Shown here in pieces: positions 1 to 11,681 of a stretch of 64,000 nt of DNA; the stretch's first letter is position 1; every line of letters starts with the position of its first letter. Source of the stretch: Toxorhynchites rutilus septentrionalis (Eukaryota > Arthropoda > Insecta > Diptera > Culicidae); the NCBI RefSeq assembly GCF_029784135.1, contig NC_073744.1:33300939-33364938 (forward strand), given 5' to 3'. The notes beneath the pieces are model-generated. The model saw only the letters and a list, made by a program, of their open reading frames with translations, was not told where the DNA came from and ran no database searches. The position numbers and the translations under genes were made by a program.

Positions 1-530
1 CAAACGTTCTTGATTCAGACTGTAAGGAAAGCGAAGCAAGAACAGTTCGGGGTTCAACGTGTTGAAGATATGTGACTGTTAACGCCACCGGATCCGGAAT
101 ACAATAGAGCAATTTCATTGTTCGCATAGGCACTCAGTTATCTTTTGCATTGTTATTGATTTTTTGTTGACAGTGTTTTGTGTTTTTTTGTCAGTGCTAC
201 GAACATGTGTATTTGGGATTTGCGGTATCTACGTATGAATGCCACCGGAGTTCAATTTTCATTATAAATTTATTTTTTCGTTTGTTTATTCATTTTTATC
301 TTGTTTATTTATTTTGTAGTCAATGTAATGGTGTTCCCAGATCACTCGATCAATACGTAGCTACCCTTTGAACTATTGGACTGATCGACATATCAAGTTG
401 AAGCCAATCAGCTAGTTTTCTTTGAAACTTAATGATTACACAAACAAAAACTAAAATTTGCGCAAGTGCAATGATTGTATTTGTTTTTTTTTATAGATCA
501 CATGGTTTTAGACAAAATAGCTTACAAAGG
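1..530. other. Non-coding AT-rich DNA
   Basis: No gene is recognised here. The short open frame at 180-371 is rich in Phe, Leu and Tyr, as expected from AT-rich DNA read by chance, and has no recognisable motif. Confidence 0.5.
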
Positions 531-830
531 GTGCCATAATTTTTATATTTGGTCTTGAATGCTGGGGTTTTTTACATAATATATTCAAAAATCTGAGAGG
601 CGTTTTTTCGTTTTTGAGTTACGATTATTATTTCAAAGTTAACTTGTACTCAGTATTCGTTTTACACTCCTATGGGATTAGACTAGATCTATGAGACTAG
701 AATCCAATTTTTTGCATTTTTTATTTTAAGAACCAGATTTATTGGGTTCAATTTGATGTCGATCATCTGAATCGGTCCAGTCGTTCTAAAGTTATGAATT
801 TAAAAAAAAAAGTCATTTGAAAAGGGGAAA
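530..830 (+). repeat. Dispersed AT-rich repeat, family B, copy 1
   Basis: Contains the phrases that recur at 17.64-18.18, 25.02-25.90, 46.44-46.90 and 61.90-62.97 kb: a 'ttcaaaaatctgagag' type block, a 'gagttacgattatt' block, then 'cgatcatctgaatcggtcca' followed by 'ttctaaagttatgaattt'. No open frame of note and no clear terminal repeats were found. It is probably a fragment of a non-autonomous element; the class is unknown. Confidence 0.55.
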
Positions 831-856
831 ACAATGATTTTTTGGAAATGGAAAAG

Positions 857-1278
857 TGTGCAGCAGTATTATCTGTGTCCTTATTTCATTTTCCACGATC
901 CCCTGCTGTTATCAAACAAGGCGCTTGTTGGCGTCAGAAGCGCCCAATGTTTTATTTGCGACACACTTAGGCAGCGCTCGGTTTGGACAAGCGGAAACCT
1001 AAGACAACTTATCCATTTTTTCCTTTTCTTCATCCATTATCCCTATCCAATTTTTCCTCGCGCGATGTTCCGCCTTCAGAATAGCCCACAGAGAGTTTTT
1101 GTGAAGTTGTAAGGAAAATCGATCATTGAGGCAGAAGATTGCTAAAACCGATTAATTAGTTAGTAAGTTAGACCAGACAGAATAAACACGAGCGAACACA
1201 CCTTTGTGTTTTACGTTTATTTACCGAATTACTACCGCGCGCCCCTCGTGGCTCCGATTATATGGCGACCGTGATTGG
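857..1278 (+). mobile_element. Possible LTR retrotransposon remnant: LTR 3' part plus primer-binding site
   Basis: A block starting near TGTGCAGCAG contains a polyadenylation signal AATAAA (1181-1186). It ends just before TGGCGACCGTGATTGG (1263-1278), which resembles the tRNA primer-binding sites following the 5' LTR of insect Ty3/gypsy elements. No gag or pol reading frame follows, so only a fragment could remain. The LTR boundaries are not firm because no CA end, second LTR or target-site duplication was found. An unrelated polyadenylation region is the main alternative. Confidence 0.3.
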
Positions 1279-1279
1279 A

Positions 1280-2080
1280 CTCTGTCACGATCGCCACTTA
1301 ACTTGAAAGTTGTACCTTCAAAATCCCATATTCATGCGTTGGTTTTTCACGAAATTAAAGTATTTCAAAAATCTCTACAAAATTTCGACTACGCACTCTG
1401 TTCCTTTAATTTTTCGACGAGTGTAGTTACAGTCCTTGCTTTTGTGATGAATTTGCAGGAACCTAAACTTGTGATAATCTGAAGATGCAATATGGGAGGT
1501 GCCAGATTCCAAAATAATTTGTCGTGTTGTCAAAAAGACATGAAGCTAGACATTGCCCTGATGAGACGCGACGCCTATAACATTGTCTAATGCTGGAAGT
1601 TTTCTGCCTTTAATTTCTCTAGTTGCGAGCAGCGAGAATTTGTAGACAGATGGAGATGCAATCCATTGAAGGTTGAATCGTGTGGAACCCACACGACGTA
1701 ACGATTCACGTAACCAAACTTCACCAGATGTTCATGAATGATGGTTTTAGATATCTGTAGCGGAATCTGCTATTTTATTTCTCATATAGCGAGGATTATT
1801 CTAGTTCAGTTCAGGCGGCATGAACTTACCGACAAGTTGAAATATACACTTATATACACAAAAAAGTAGAAGAATAGAGATCGAAATGCGAATATTTAGG
1901 TGATATATGACATGCTGTAACTTCGTGAAAAATCAACGCAAGAAGATGAGATGGGATAACTTTCAGGTATTGGAATATTTCACGTTCATATTTTTATCTT
2001 GGTGTGTGTAGGTGTAGTTGGCAACAATATCAGGAAGAAATAAAAAATCGATTTTCCTGTTTTTTTGTGGCCTAACACAA
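1280..2080. other. Non-coding DNA, nothing recognised
   Basis: No coding region, RNA gene or terminal repeat was recognised. Composition is intermediate to AT-rich. Confidence 0.45.
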
Positions 2081-2270
2081 TTTTTTGCTTACCAACTCCC
2101 TGTCCCAACACTGCCTTGTCACACGTACAGATTTATTTGGAAAGGTACAGATTTTTTCGTTATTTTTAGTACAGATCCTGTACAGTACAGGCTACAGATT
2201 TTCATCAAAAAGTACAGATTGGTACAGATTTTTTCCACGTGTGAAATCTCTTACATTACAATTACAATAC
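2081..2270 (+). repeat. 'ACAGATTTT'-rich repeat
   Basis: The words GTACAGATT, TACAGATTTTTTC and CTGTACAGTACAGG recur many times within about 190 bp. The same vocabulary fills the hAT-like MITE at 19.54-20.04 kb, so this is probably a related or degraded copy. Open frames crossing it reflect only the repeat. Confidence 0.5.
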
Positions 2271-2279
2271 AATGGACGC

Positions 2280-4160
2280 CATTCTGAGATGAAATGATTT
2301 GATTAAACATCGTTGCGGTAGCTCGATAATTTGAGAAATACTATGTATAAGCATCATTAAATGCCCGAATGACTTGCAAATGTATATGTAGTATTTGTAG
2401 CGAATAAATTAGTATTTTTTTCATGCTAATAAATTTTTTTTTCTTTACAACAAAAATTTTAAAATTCAAAAATTCGTTATTATTTTCTAAAGTCGTCACT
2501 GCTTGCACTGTTTTGGAAAGCCTTGAAACATTTTGAAAAACAAATTGCAATTTTCGCTCTGGGCAAGCTTTTTCAGTCGATTTACAGTTTGCAGTTCTCA
2601 TTTTCGACCAGGAAAATTTTAGCTCTGTATATTTATAAACGATGATTTTTTTAATCAGAAGTAAAAATTTCAAAAATCCGGAAAAATCTGGGAAAACTTT
2701 GTATTTGTCAAGGGAATGTGCCAAAAAGTTTGGGGAATCCTGAGAACTCAGCATCTTTTCTCACGTTCAATTTCCACACCAATTGGCTTTTGTTGCCAGT
2801 TACCATACCTAACTCAGTTGATTAACACTCGAACCACACTGTAACTGTGCGAATGCAAGAAGTAAAAATACAAGCACAGAATCCTTCATCCAGTTTGATC
2901 ATATTTTCCCCCACATTTAACGCCTCGGATCCGGTTGGGGGTATAGAAACATGCCCAAGAAAACGCCCAAGCCATTTCCGGGGGTGCAGAAATCACTTTG
3001 AAGCTACTGTGTGCGTTTCTTACACGATGAGAAAGTCCATAAAAAAGTTTTCCCTTCCGCGCGCCACCCCTTTTTTTCGACGGTTTTGCACTGGTGATTC
3101 AACACTCGCCGTTTTCACAAACTATACTTAGTGTATAACTACGGGGAACAGAAAGAAAAAAAGTTGCCACCGAGAATCGGACAGTAATGGGAGGGCGGAG
3201 TGCTTTCGCAAGCGGAAAAAGTTAGAGGTTGAAGCGCAGCAGAAAAAAGGAACTCGGGTAACAGAACCTGACAGCATCAAAAGGGATCCCAGCGATGGTT
3301 ATTGGTGTACAACGAAACGAAGGGGTGGAATGGGATATTTGTTTCTGTTGGGAAATTACCACCACCACCTTAACCCTCCCGTTAGTTCGCTCGCAACGCA
3401 ATGATCGTTTTTATTGCAAAACTTTTATCTTATGGAAAACGGGAAGGGAGCGGGTTCGATCTCATGATCACACTTGCACTCTGAGAATAGTATTTAAAAT
3501 CCACGCTTAAATGTTTTTTCCCGACTTTCTTTGGTTCAGACTCAGAGTGATGCCAATTAAAGGATTTGAACCGGCATTTGGCACTTGCTCAATTGCTCAA
3601 ACACAATTTCTCCACGGAGAAGTAACAACGGTGCCAAAAAAAAGCTCTACTTCCCAAAGTCATTCCCTGCCCACCACTGCCCACAATGTCCGATCCGACT
3701 CCACGCCACGCTTTGGTGGAGTTAGACAAAGAACAGCCATAAAACGTAATAAAGATGCTCACGTGGCGTAAACAGAACATTAAATCACCATTCGGTTCCT
3801 TGATCTGCCCTCCCAACCAGCGTCCAAATCAGCAGAGCGACATGGGGGGTGCGTTCGCGGCTGCGGTCGTAAAAAGTGGAATGCAATTTGGGAAGCCGTT
3901 TCGCCCCCTCCCCCCACCACTACCGCTAGTTGTGTTGCATTTATGACGAAATTGCGCGAGAAACTTGGTTGCCGACGTGGGATGATGCTAGGTGGCATAA
4001 TTCCGGCAGGATTCTGCTCGTCAAAATTATCTCCGTTTTCGGGAGGGATGTTTGTGAGTGATGGGTGCAGATAAGACGAATGGGTGCACGAAGGACAATA
4101 AACCAGCTGATGTAGAACTAATGGCTTCTAGTTGAACTGGGTGTACCGAATAGAAATATG
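2280..4160. other. Mostly unique non-coding DNA
   Basis: About 2.3-2.8 kb is AT-rich. About 2.85-4.0 kb is GC-richer and looks unique, and could belong to a host gene intron or UTR. Several short open frames cross it on both strands (for example 2847-3131 and 3511-3771). They are low-complexity, mutually overlapping and without recognisable domains, so none is called. Confidence 0.45.
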
Positions 4161-4164
4161 AAAC

Positions 4165-4500
4165 ACTAGTTGACCCGGCAAACTTCGTCCTGCCCAAAGT
4201 TGATTTTTTGTTATCAATACCTTCAAACATTCACGTTCTCTTACCAAGCGATCGTTCCGGGGGGCAATCGTAGAACTGTTCATTGATTGATCTTCTTATT
4301 GACACTTTACAAATTCCTTTCACCTTAAATTTCCTAGTACTTCTACCAAAACTCATTATAAAATCAAATTATTTTCAGAAACAAACGGTTACTTGCTTAG
4401 TTCTCGAGTTATGCATAAATTTGTGTTCCATTTGTATGGCAGCTCTCCTTATAAAGAGGGGGGAGTGTCGCACCACCATAGAAAAATCATAAAAACTATT
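4165..4500 (+). repeat. Family R dispersed repeat, copy 1 (partial)
   Basis: Begins ACTAGTTGACCCGGCAAAC, matching the start of copies at 5.54 and 50.70 kb (CTAGCTGACCCGGCAAACTT). It continues through 'ttgttatcaat', 'cattcacgtt', 'ttgattgat' and 'cttctaccaaaactcat', and contains one internal unit (TTTGTATGGCAGCTCTCCTT followed by a G-rich run and 'caccaccatagaaa'). The 3' part seen in other copies is missing. The superfamily is uncertain; it is non-coding. Confidence 0.65.
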
Positions 4501-5020
4501 TGAAGTCGTAACACAGTAACATAGTCGTAAGACAAAAATTTTCAAAATATTAAACTCCCGGCCCCGTCAGGCTAACGCCATATGTGCCTTAACACTTTCG
4601 ACGCCCCGTCACCCAGATATGGGTGACACTTTCCTCGCTCGAATTGAGTAGATTTTTTAGAAGGAATTTGATAGAATAGGCACCTCAATGTAACTATAGG
4701 ATATGAAGAAAAATAATAAAATCATAACCATAATATTATACTGTTTATACTATACTATTTTTTAATTTATAGTACGGATGGTTTGTACTGCAGTTTTTTG
4801 AAAAACCCTCATAATATGACTTTGGCATGTGTTATTGTCATCAATAGGAAGTAAACGTTGTTAGATCATGTAAAAGTTATCTACAAACTAAGTTTGATCT
4901 TCATTTAATAATTTAATCGCAAGTTGGGCTCTGCAAGAAACTCAAATACGTCGCGTCGCAGCAGATCTTTTTTCGCAACGTTTGAAAGTCTAAAACATTC
5001 TGTTTGGATAATGATATAAA
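4500..5020. other. Non-coding AT-rich DNA
   Basis: No gene recognised. Nothing repeats elsewhere in the window in a way that could be seen by eye. Confidence 0.4.
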
Positions 5021-5540
5021 TGATATATACATCAGTTTCCCCATAAAAAATGTTCACCACCTTGAAAAAACACCCTATGTTAAATATCAGCTCAATCGGA
5101 CTTAAGGGAAACTAGCGCAAAGCAGTCAAAGTTTGAGTTTTTAGAAAAACGAAAAATCACCCAAAGGAGAAGTAAAGGAAATCATGGGTTTCAAAAAAAA
5201 TCTTGCCATATGTCTTCAAATTGCATGATTGTCGAGATCTACAGTCACCTCGAAATTTTTGTTTTCATAAATAGACACTCTGGGACATAGTTTTTTTGGA
5301 ATACAAGGCAAAATGTATGGTTTTGGGTGCCAATAAAAATAGATATCTCCATTTTAATTTTTTTTTGAAAACCCCGATTTCCGGTGATTTTTCGGTTTTC
5401 AAAAAACTCAATTTTTCACATCTGCGAAACAAGTAAATGAAGTCCGATTGAGCTAACATTTTGTGTTGCGTATATCGTCGTGCAAATCAACATTTCGCCG
5501 CATGTTCCGAATGAAAAAGCGAGATAACTATTTTTATTTT
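5020..5540. repeat. Dispersed repeat, GGTGCCAA family (partial)
   Basis: Shares phrases with the MITE at 33.59-33.86 kb and the tract at 27.74-28.19 kb: 'gttcaccacctt', 'aacaccct', 'gagctaacattttg', 'gcaaatcaacatttcgc', and TTTGGGTGCCAATAAAAAT at about 5330. It lies directly upstream of a family R copy. It appears to be a degraded or composite copy of a non-autonomous DNA element. Confidence 0.45.
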
Positions 5541-5637
5541 ACTACTAGCTGACCCGGCAAACTTCGTCCCGCCCAAAATTTGTTTTTTGTTATCAATAGC
5601 AATAGAAAAAAAATCAATACCTTCAAACATTCACGTT

Positions 5638-7757
5638 CGACATTGACAATTGCCTTACACAAAATTGCAGCCTAAGACAATTTGCAGATGATGGAGTGGT
5701 GTCTGTCGTAGGATCAAACGAATCCGACCTGCAAGAATCCTTACAAGATACTTTGAACAATTTTTCAACCTGGGCCATTGGGCTAGGGATCGAATTCTCC
5801 ACGGAGAAAACAGAGATGGTGGTTTTTTCCAGGAAGCATAAACCAGCAAAACCAAAGCTTCAACTTTTGGGTAAACCGATCACTCATGCTTTGTCATTCA
5901 AGTATCTTGGGGTCTGGTTCGACTCTAAATGTACTTGGGGGGCCCATATTAGGTATCTGAGTAAAAAATGTCAACAAAGAATAAACTTTCTCCGTACAAT
6001 TACCGGCACCTGGTGGGGAGCCCATCCCGAAGATCTTATAATGTTGTATCGAACAACTATTCTCTCAGTGATGGAGTATGGCAGTTTCTGTTTTCAATCA
6101 GCTGCCAAAACACACCTCATTAAACTCGAACGAATTCAGTATCTTTGTCTCCGTATTGCGTTGGGATGTATGCCCTCATGAGTCTCGAGGTTTTGGCAGG
6201 CCTACTCCCACTAAAGGATCGCTTCAATTTATTATCTCTTCGGTTCCTCATCCGGTGTAAGGTTATGAACCCATTGGTGATCGGAAATTTTGAGCAGCTG
6301 ATCGAGCTAAATTTTCATTCTGGAATCATGAGCTCATATCATGAATTCGTCTCCATGCAGGTTAATCCTTCTTCGTATATTCCCAACCGTGTTTGTTTTC
6401 CTGACTACATCAATTCCTCTGTGCATTTTGATCTGTCCATGAAGCAGGATATCCATGGAACATCAGACTATCTTCGATCGAGGATCGTTCCAACGATCTT
6501 CGATGCAAAGTATGGGGATATCAATTGTGATAATATGCACTCTACTGATGGGTCCTCTATGAATGAGTCCACAGGATTTGGAGTGTTCAACGAATTTTTT
6601 AGCACCTCACACAGTCTTCAGAATCCTTGCTCAGTGTATATTGCTGAATTGGCAGCGATACACTGGGCGCTGGACAGCGTCGCCTCACGACCTGTTGAAC
6701 ACTATTACATTGTAACGGATAGTCTTAGCTCTGTCGAAGCTATCCGTTCAGTGAGGCCGGAAAAGCACTCGCCGTACTTCCTTGAGAGAATACGAGAAAT
6801 TTTGAGTGCTTTATCCAGACGCTGTTATGTCATTACCTTTGTCTGGGTCCCTTCACATTGCTCAATTCTGGGTAATGAGAGGGCTGACTCATTAGCAAAG
6901 GTAGGTGCAATTGAAGGCGATATTTATCAGCGTCAAATCGCCTTCAATGAATTTTATTCTTTAGTCCGCAAAAATACCATAGTTAACTGGCAACGCAAAT
7001 GGGACGAAGATGAATTGGGCCGGTGGCTCCACTCGATTATCCCTAAGGTTAGCCTCAAACCATGGTTCAAAAGTCTGGACTTGAGTCGGGACTTTATTCG
7101 CACCTTCTCCCGACTCATGTCCAATCACTGTTCGTTAGATGCGCTACTCTTTCGTATTAATCTTGCCGACAACAATCTTTGTGTTTGTGGCCAAGGTTAC
7201 CACGACATCGAGCACGTTGTTTGGTCGTGCGAGCTGTATCTTGTCGCCAGATCGAATTTAGTAGTCACCCTTCGGGCCCGAGGAAGGCAGCCCATGATGC
7301 CGGTGAGAGACGTGTTGGCTCGGTTAGACCTAGATTACATGTCCCAAATATATGTATTCCTTAAAGCTATCGATCTTCGTGTGTGATTGTCCTTATACCC
7401 TTAGTTTTTCCTTTTCCTTTTCCTTTGTGAGAGATCGGATCCCTTCTTAAGAATAAGATGAAATGTAAATACATATTAGATATAAGATAGGTTTAAGAAT
7501 TGAGTGTGATGAGTGTGATTGAGAGTGGGAGTGTGATCATTGTCAACATATCCTCATATCCCCTCCTTTTTTTGAAGAAAATATGTCACCCTTCTAAACT
7601 CGAGTTGACCGCGAGTAATCGGTTTCCTATATTATTAACATTAGAATTAAGGAAAAATGTATATATACTAGTAACAATACAGTAAGGAGTTCGGCTCCTT
7701 TAAACCTATGTAACTGAGCCTGTAAAAATAAACGATTTAAATAAAAAAAAAAATAAA
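5638..7757 (+). mobile_element. 5'-truncated I/Loa-type LINE (non-LTR retrotransposon) with target-site duplication
   Basis: The insertion sits inside family R and is flanked by a direct repeat AAACATTCACGTT (5625-5637 and 7758-7770; the first A's of the second copy merge with the A-rich tail). The body encodes the C-terminal part of a reverse transcriptase followed by RNase H. The 3' UTR (7387-7757) contains GTTCGGCTCC...GAGCCTG and an A-rich tail. Truncation at the 5' end is usual for target-primed reverse transcription. RNase H after RT on the same ORF places it in an I, Loa or related clade; the exact family was not determined. Confidence 0.85.
5671..7386 (+). pseudogene. LINE ORF2 remnant: RT C-terminus plus RNase H and CCHC motif
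   Basis: The frame opens with the RT catalytic box read as FADDGVV at about 5678. It continues through the RT palm/thumb (LGIEFSTEKTEMVVF, then SFKYLGVWFDSKCTWGAHI) to about 6179. A frameshift near 6165-6180 moves the reading into the frame running to the stop at 7386. That second part carries RNase H with all four acidic positions visible: TDGSS, AELAAIHWAL, VTDSLSS and NERADSLAK. A CxC-x5-H-type knuckle (CVCGQGYHDIEHVVWSC) lies near the C-terminus. The endonuclease and most of the RT are absent, so the copy cannot mobilise itself. Apart from the one frameshift the RNase H part is open, which suggests a fairly young insertion. Confidence 0.85.
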
Positions 7758-8568
7758 AAACATTCACGTTTTCTTACTAAGCGCAAGTTCATGAGTCCAA
7801 TCGCAGAACTGTTCATTGATTGATTTTCTAATCGACCCCGTTGAATTTACCTTTTACTAAAAAATTCCTAGTACTTCTACCAAAACTCATCATTATAATA
7901 TCAGACTATTTTCAGACACAATTCTTGTTCAAGATTTTTCAAACACTTGCAAATGTGTTTCTCAGTTATATGGAATAAAAATTTGATACAGAAAATATGA
8001 TAGAAAAAAGACAGACCCAGACAGAAACATTTGCCAAATTTGGTTTCATTTACTTGATTCATTCTCGAGTTATGCAGAAATTTGTGTTTCATTTGAATGA
8101 CAGCACCACCCCCCTCCCCCCTTAGAGAGGGAGGTGGAGTGTCTAACCACCATAGAAACGTTTATTACACCCTAATACTTCCACATGCCAAATTTTGTTC
8201 CATTTGCTTGATTAATTCCCGAGTTATACAGAAATTTGTGTTTCATTTGTATGGCAGCCCCCCCCCACCTTTGAGAGGAGGGTGAAGTGTCTAACCACCG
8301 AACAAATATTTATTACACCCTAAAACATCCACATGCCAAATTTGATTTAGTATGCTTGATTAATTCTCGAGTTATGCAAAAATTTGTGTTTCATTTGTAT
8401 GGCAGCCCCCCCCCTTAAAGAAGGGGGAGGGGTCTGGAAATATCATAAGAACCTTCCCCGACCCCAAAAACCCCTACATACCAATTTTCATGTCGATCGG
8501 TTCAGTAGTTTCCGAGTCCATAAGAATCAGACAGACAGACAGACAGAAATCCATTTTTATATATATAG

Positions 8569-9352
8569 ATTTATATCACTGCATGTATCGTGTAAGATTA
8601 TGAAAGCTAAATAAGATCTGTTTTATTGTTGCATTTACTGAACAATTTGTTTTTTTTATAACAAATATATTTCATTCCTTCGTGTATATCACACGAGAAT
8701 AAACTCTAGTTTTTCGAACCAGCCTACGGTTGAAAGTCTCTCGAATAAAGGCTGTCCGCGCGCGTTCTGATTTTCGGATACTTTATAGACAAAACAGATA
8801 TTTAAATTTAAACACATAACTTAACGCGAACTCATATATTTTACCTATTGCCGACCGTATCTTTCTGTGTATGATTCTGTTCTCTGTCCTATCCTGTCTA
8901 CAATCAGCTGTTCTATTACGTGCCACCGAAAAGAGCGAGCAAAATCGAATTTTTGAAACTGTTCTCTTCCTAGAGACGTGATCACTATGTGAGCTATGGT
9001 AGTGATGTGTGGATCACGTTCGGGGTGTTCAAAACTTCCTATCGGCGCAAACAAAGGCAATGAACCTAAAAGACACTCCACCAACTTTCGAACACATTTT
9101 GGTATTCTCCCCTATTCACATCGTGGTTTAAAATAAAATTTGGACGGTACCGCCTCGTTTCATCCTTTTTACTATAATTGTGGTATCCGATGTATCGTAG
9201 CTATTCAGAATCCTGACCATCTTCTTATGTTTCTACGCTAATCATACTGAGTACCGTTATCCATTATTCATAGAAACACCATTGACAAATTTCGCCCCAA
9301 CTCGACCCTCTCAAAATTGAATTAAACATTCTGGGCGTAAAGTTTTACCTAA
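8569..9352. other. Non-coding DNA between elements
   Basis: No gene recognised. An AATAAA lies at about 8742. A minus-strand open frame at 8845-9084 shows no domain and is not called. Confidence 0.45.
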
Positions 9353-10159
9353 TTAAGCAACTTGGCATACTTAGTTTTCCGAAAATTTATCTAGATTTAT
9401 CTATGGAAAGGGGCATATATTTTTGATAATTATTTTATATTTTTTTTTTACTCGAAAATGAGTCCTACAGTCCTACAAAGATCTATGGAAGAGTTTTAGG
9501 AAAATAATTGAATTTCCAGAAAAAAATACTGAACAAAATATTTTTTGAAATTCTACACTGAAAAAAAAAATTTCAAAACCTCAAAATGGTCATCTCAGAT
9601 TTTGATAAAATGGTAGATAAATGTGTGCCCTACAACTCTTCCATACATCGCAACTTGTGCATATTTAAGGTAAAAAAGTTTTTCTAACAAAAACTGTTTT
9701 CAATATTTTATTGAAATTAAGTTTATTTCTTCTTTCAGTGCAGAAAGCCAATCCAAAATAAAAAATTTAATTATAATAAAAATGTTGAATGAGTGCTTTA
9801 GAGTTCTTTATTTTTAAATCGAATGTAATAAAACTTAAAATTAATTCATTTTTATTCATCTGATTTTATACCATGTAAATGTTAACTTATATTCTATGAG
9901 ATACAATCATCATATCTTTCGGTTCTCCACTTTTTTATTTATTTATAGATATAATGATGTCTGTGAGCCTTTGGCTCGCAAAGACTGACTAACTTAAAAA
10001 AAATACATTGGCTTTTAGTACTTGAACGAAAAACTGCGATTTTTTTTCATCTACAGAAATAAAACAATGCAATTTTTGTGTTCCCGATATTGGTTTCGCG
10101 TGATTGAATAGTTCCTCAAGCTCACTCGTCTTTTTTGTATGCTGTTTTTTGGATACGTA

Positions 10160-10944
10160 TCAGAAATTCAATTTCGTGATACACTTGTCATTTTGTTTAA
10201 CTACCCAATCATAAAGCTCTAGTGCTGTTTGGATTGTGTTTCCGTAATTTTGGGCAAGACATGCTCTCTTTGCCATTCGTTGCAGAGTCCCTCCTATTGC
10301 ATCACAGGGTCCTTTCCCGTGGGAGATGGCAAGGAGATGCCATTGTGCTTCTAGTCCGTAAACTTTTCCGAAATTATACAGCCTGGCGCAATTCTCTTTG
10401 TTTTTGTAGTGTGCTGCTGCTCCATCGGACATGAAAGTTATTTTAGTAAAATCGATTATTTTTTTGACAAATTCTATCAATTTTTCTATAAACAAATGCA
10501 CTGCCACAGTGCCGTGTGTTAAAACTTCAGAAATATCTAAAAAACTTACGTTTTCTAGTTTACCATATTTTTTGTAATATATTTCAATTGAGTGTATAGT
10601 TGCTTGCGAGTTACTGCAGTTATAACCCTGTGTCGCATTTTTGAATTATGAATGAACAATTACTATTATTTCTCCTTGCGCCAGAGATTCTTTTTTATTT
10701 CGAAAAAAAAGCAGACTGCTGTTTGTAAATAAAGTCATGCTCTATGAATTTGTTTACTTATCATAAATTTATCGATTGGTTTTAAAATCGTTTCAAAATT
10801 ACAACGATCTGTGGTCAGCCATTGTTGAGAAACGATTTCTTCTTTTCCGCTTCCCTCTAATGGAAGAGTTGTTTGATCATGAATCGATGTTTTAGAAACA
10901 TAATCCTTACAAGCAGATGGCAATCTGTCGTCCGTTTTGAACAC
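10160..10944 (-). pseudogene. Decayed transposase of the TTAA element (family unidentified)
   Basis: Two collinear minus-strand fragments belong together. The upstream one (10944-10735) contains LTTDRCNFETILKPIDKF. The downstream one (10507-10160) contains VAVHLFIEKLIEFVKK, then MSDGAAAHYKNKEN, then AISHGKGPCDAIGGTLQR. The Asp in SDGAAAHYKN is a plausible catalytic residue, and 'SHGKGPCDxIGGTxxR' is a motif pattern recalled from uncharacterised insect and cnidarian transposon proteins. Frameshifts and stops separate the two fragments and the N-terminus is missing, so the gene is dead. It is centred between the long inverted repeats, which supports its being the element's own transposase. Confidence 0.6.
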
Positions 10945-11681
10945 TACATATCATTTTTTCCATGACTTCTGTATGCGAAATCGTTCTCAAGCTGTTATCC
11001 ATTAATTTTACATTTTCATGAATGATGCATACCCAAACATTGTGGATTCCTGTACTATCAAGTAATATACAGTGCTTTGGTCTCAACTACGTAAACAGTG
11101 TGAACCCAACATTTATGTTGCAAGTTTCTTGGAAAATAATAAACGCCTCTTTCATCATCATCAAAAGACACTTCTAGACATGCTCTCTCTTACCGTTTCG
11201 AAGCTCAGATACAAAATCGATAGTTCCTGGCGTTGTCCTGCTGATATCATCACTGTCATAGAACTCGCTTACTTTGAGTTTATCTGTTTCATCAACTTTA
11301 TGTACACTTCGCGTACTAGAACTGCAAGAACTCCAATTCTACCTCTTATTGATTTGTTTTCTATAAATAGAAAATTTGAAAAACTTGGAAAAAGTTTTCG
11401 TTAGTAAAACTTTTTTGCCTTACATATGCACAAGTTGCGATGTATGGAAAAGTTGTAGGGCACATATTTGTCTACCATCTAACCATCTACCATTTCATAG
11501 ACTTCTGAGATGGACAATTCGGGAAAATCGACTTTTAGTTTTTGAAATCGATTTTTTTTTCGGTGTAGGATTTCAAAAAAAAATTTTTTTCAGTATTTTG
11601 TTCTGAAAATTCAATTATTTTTCTAAAACTCTCCCATATATACCTTTTTCGAGTAGAAAAATTATAAAAAAATAGTTAATA

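Larger units (their letters stand above)
5545..8568 (+). repeat. Family R dispersed repeat, copy 2, interrupted by a LINE
   Basis: The 5' part (5545-5637) runs from CTAGCTGACCCGGCAAACTT to ACATTCACGTT. The sequence resumes at 7758 with the same ACATTCACGTT and runs on 'ttcttactaagcgcaag'. The uninterrupted copy at 50.70 kb has exactly this order without the LINE. The 3' part holds internal units of about 150 bp (landmark GTTTCATTTGTATGGCAGCC at about 8088, 8241 and 8390) with C-run/G-run pairs. It ends with 'gatcggttcagtagtttccg', four CAGA repeats and an AT tail to about 8568. Confidence 0.8.

Noticed and set aside
6078..6260. Separate small gene overlapping the LINE
   Set aside because: It is an out-of-frame shadow of the RT/RNase H reading frame.
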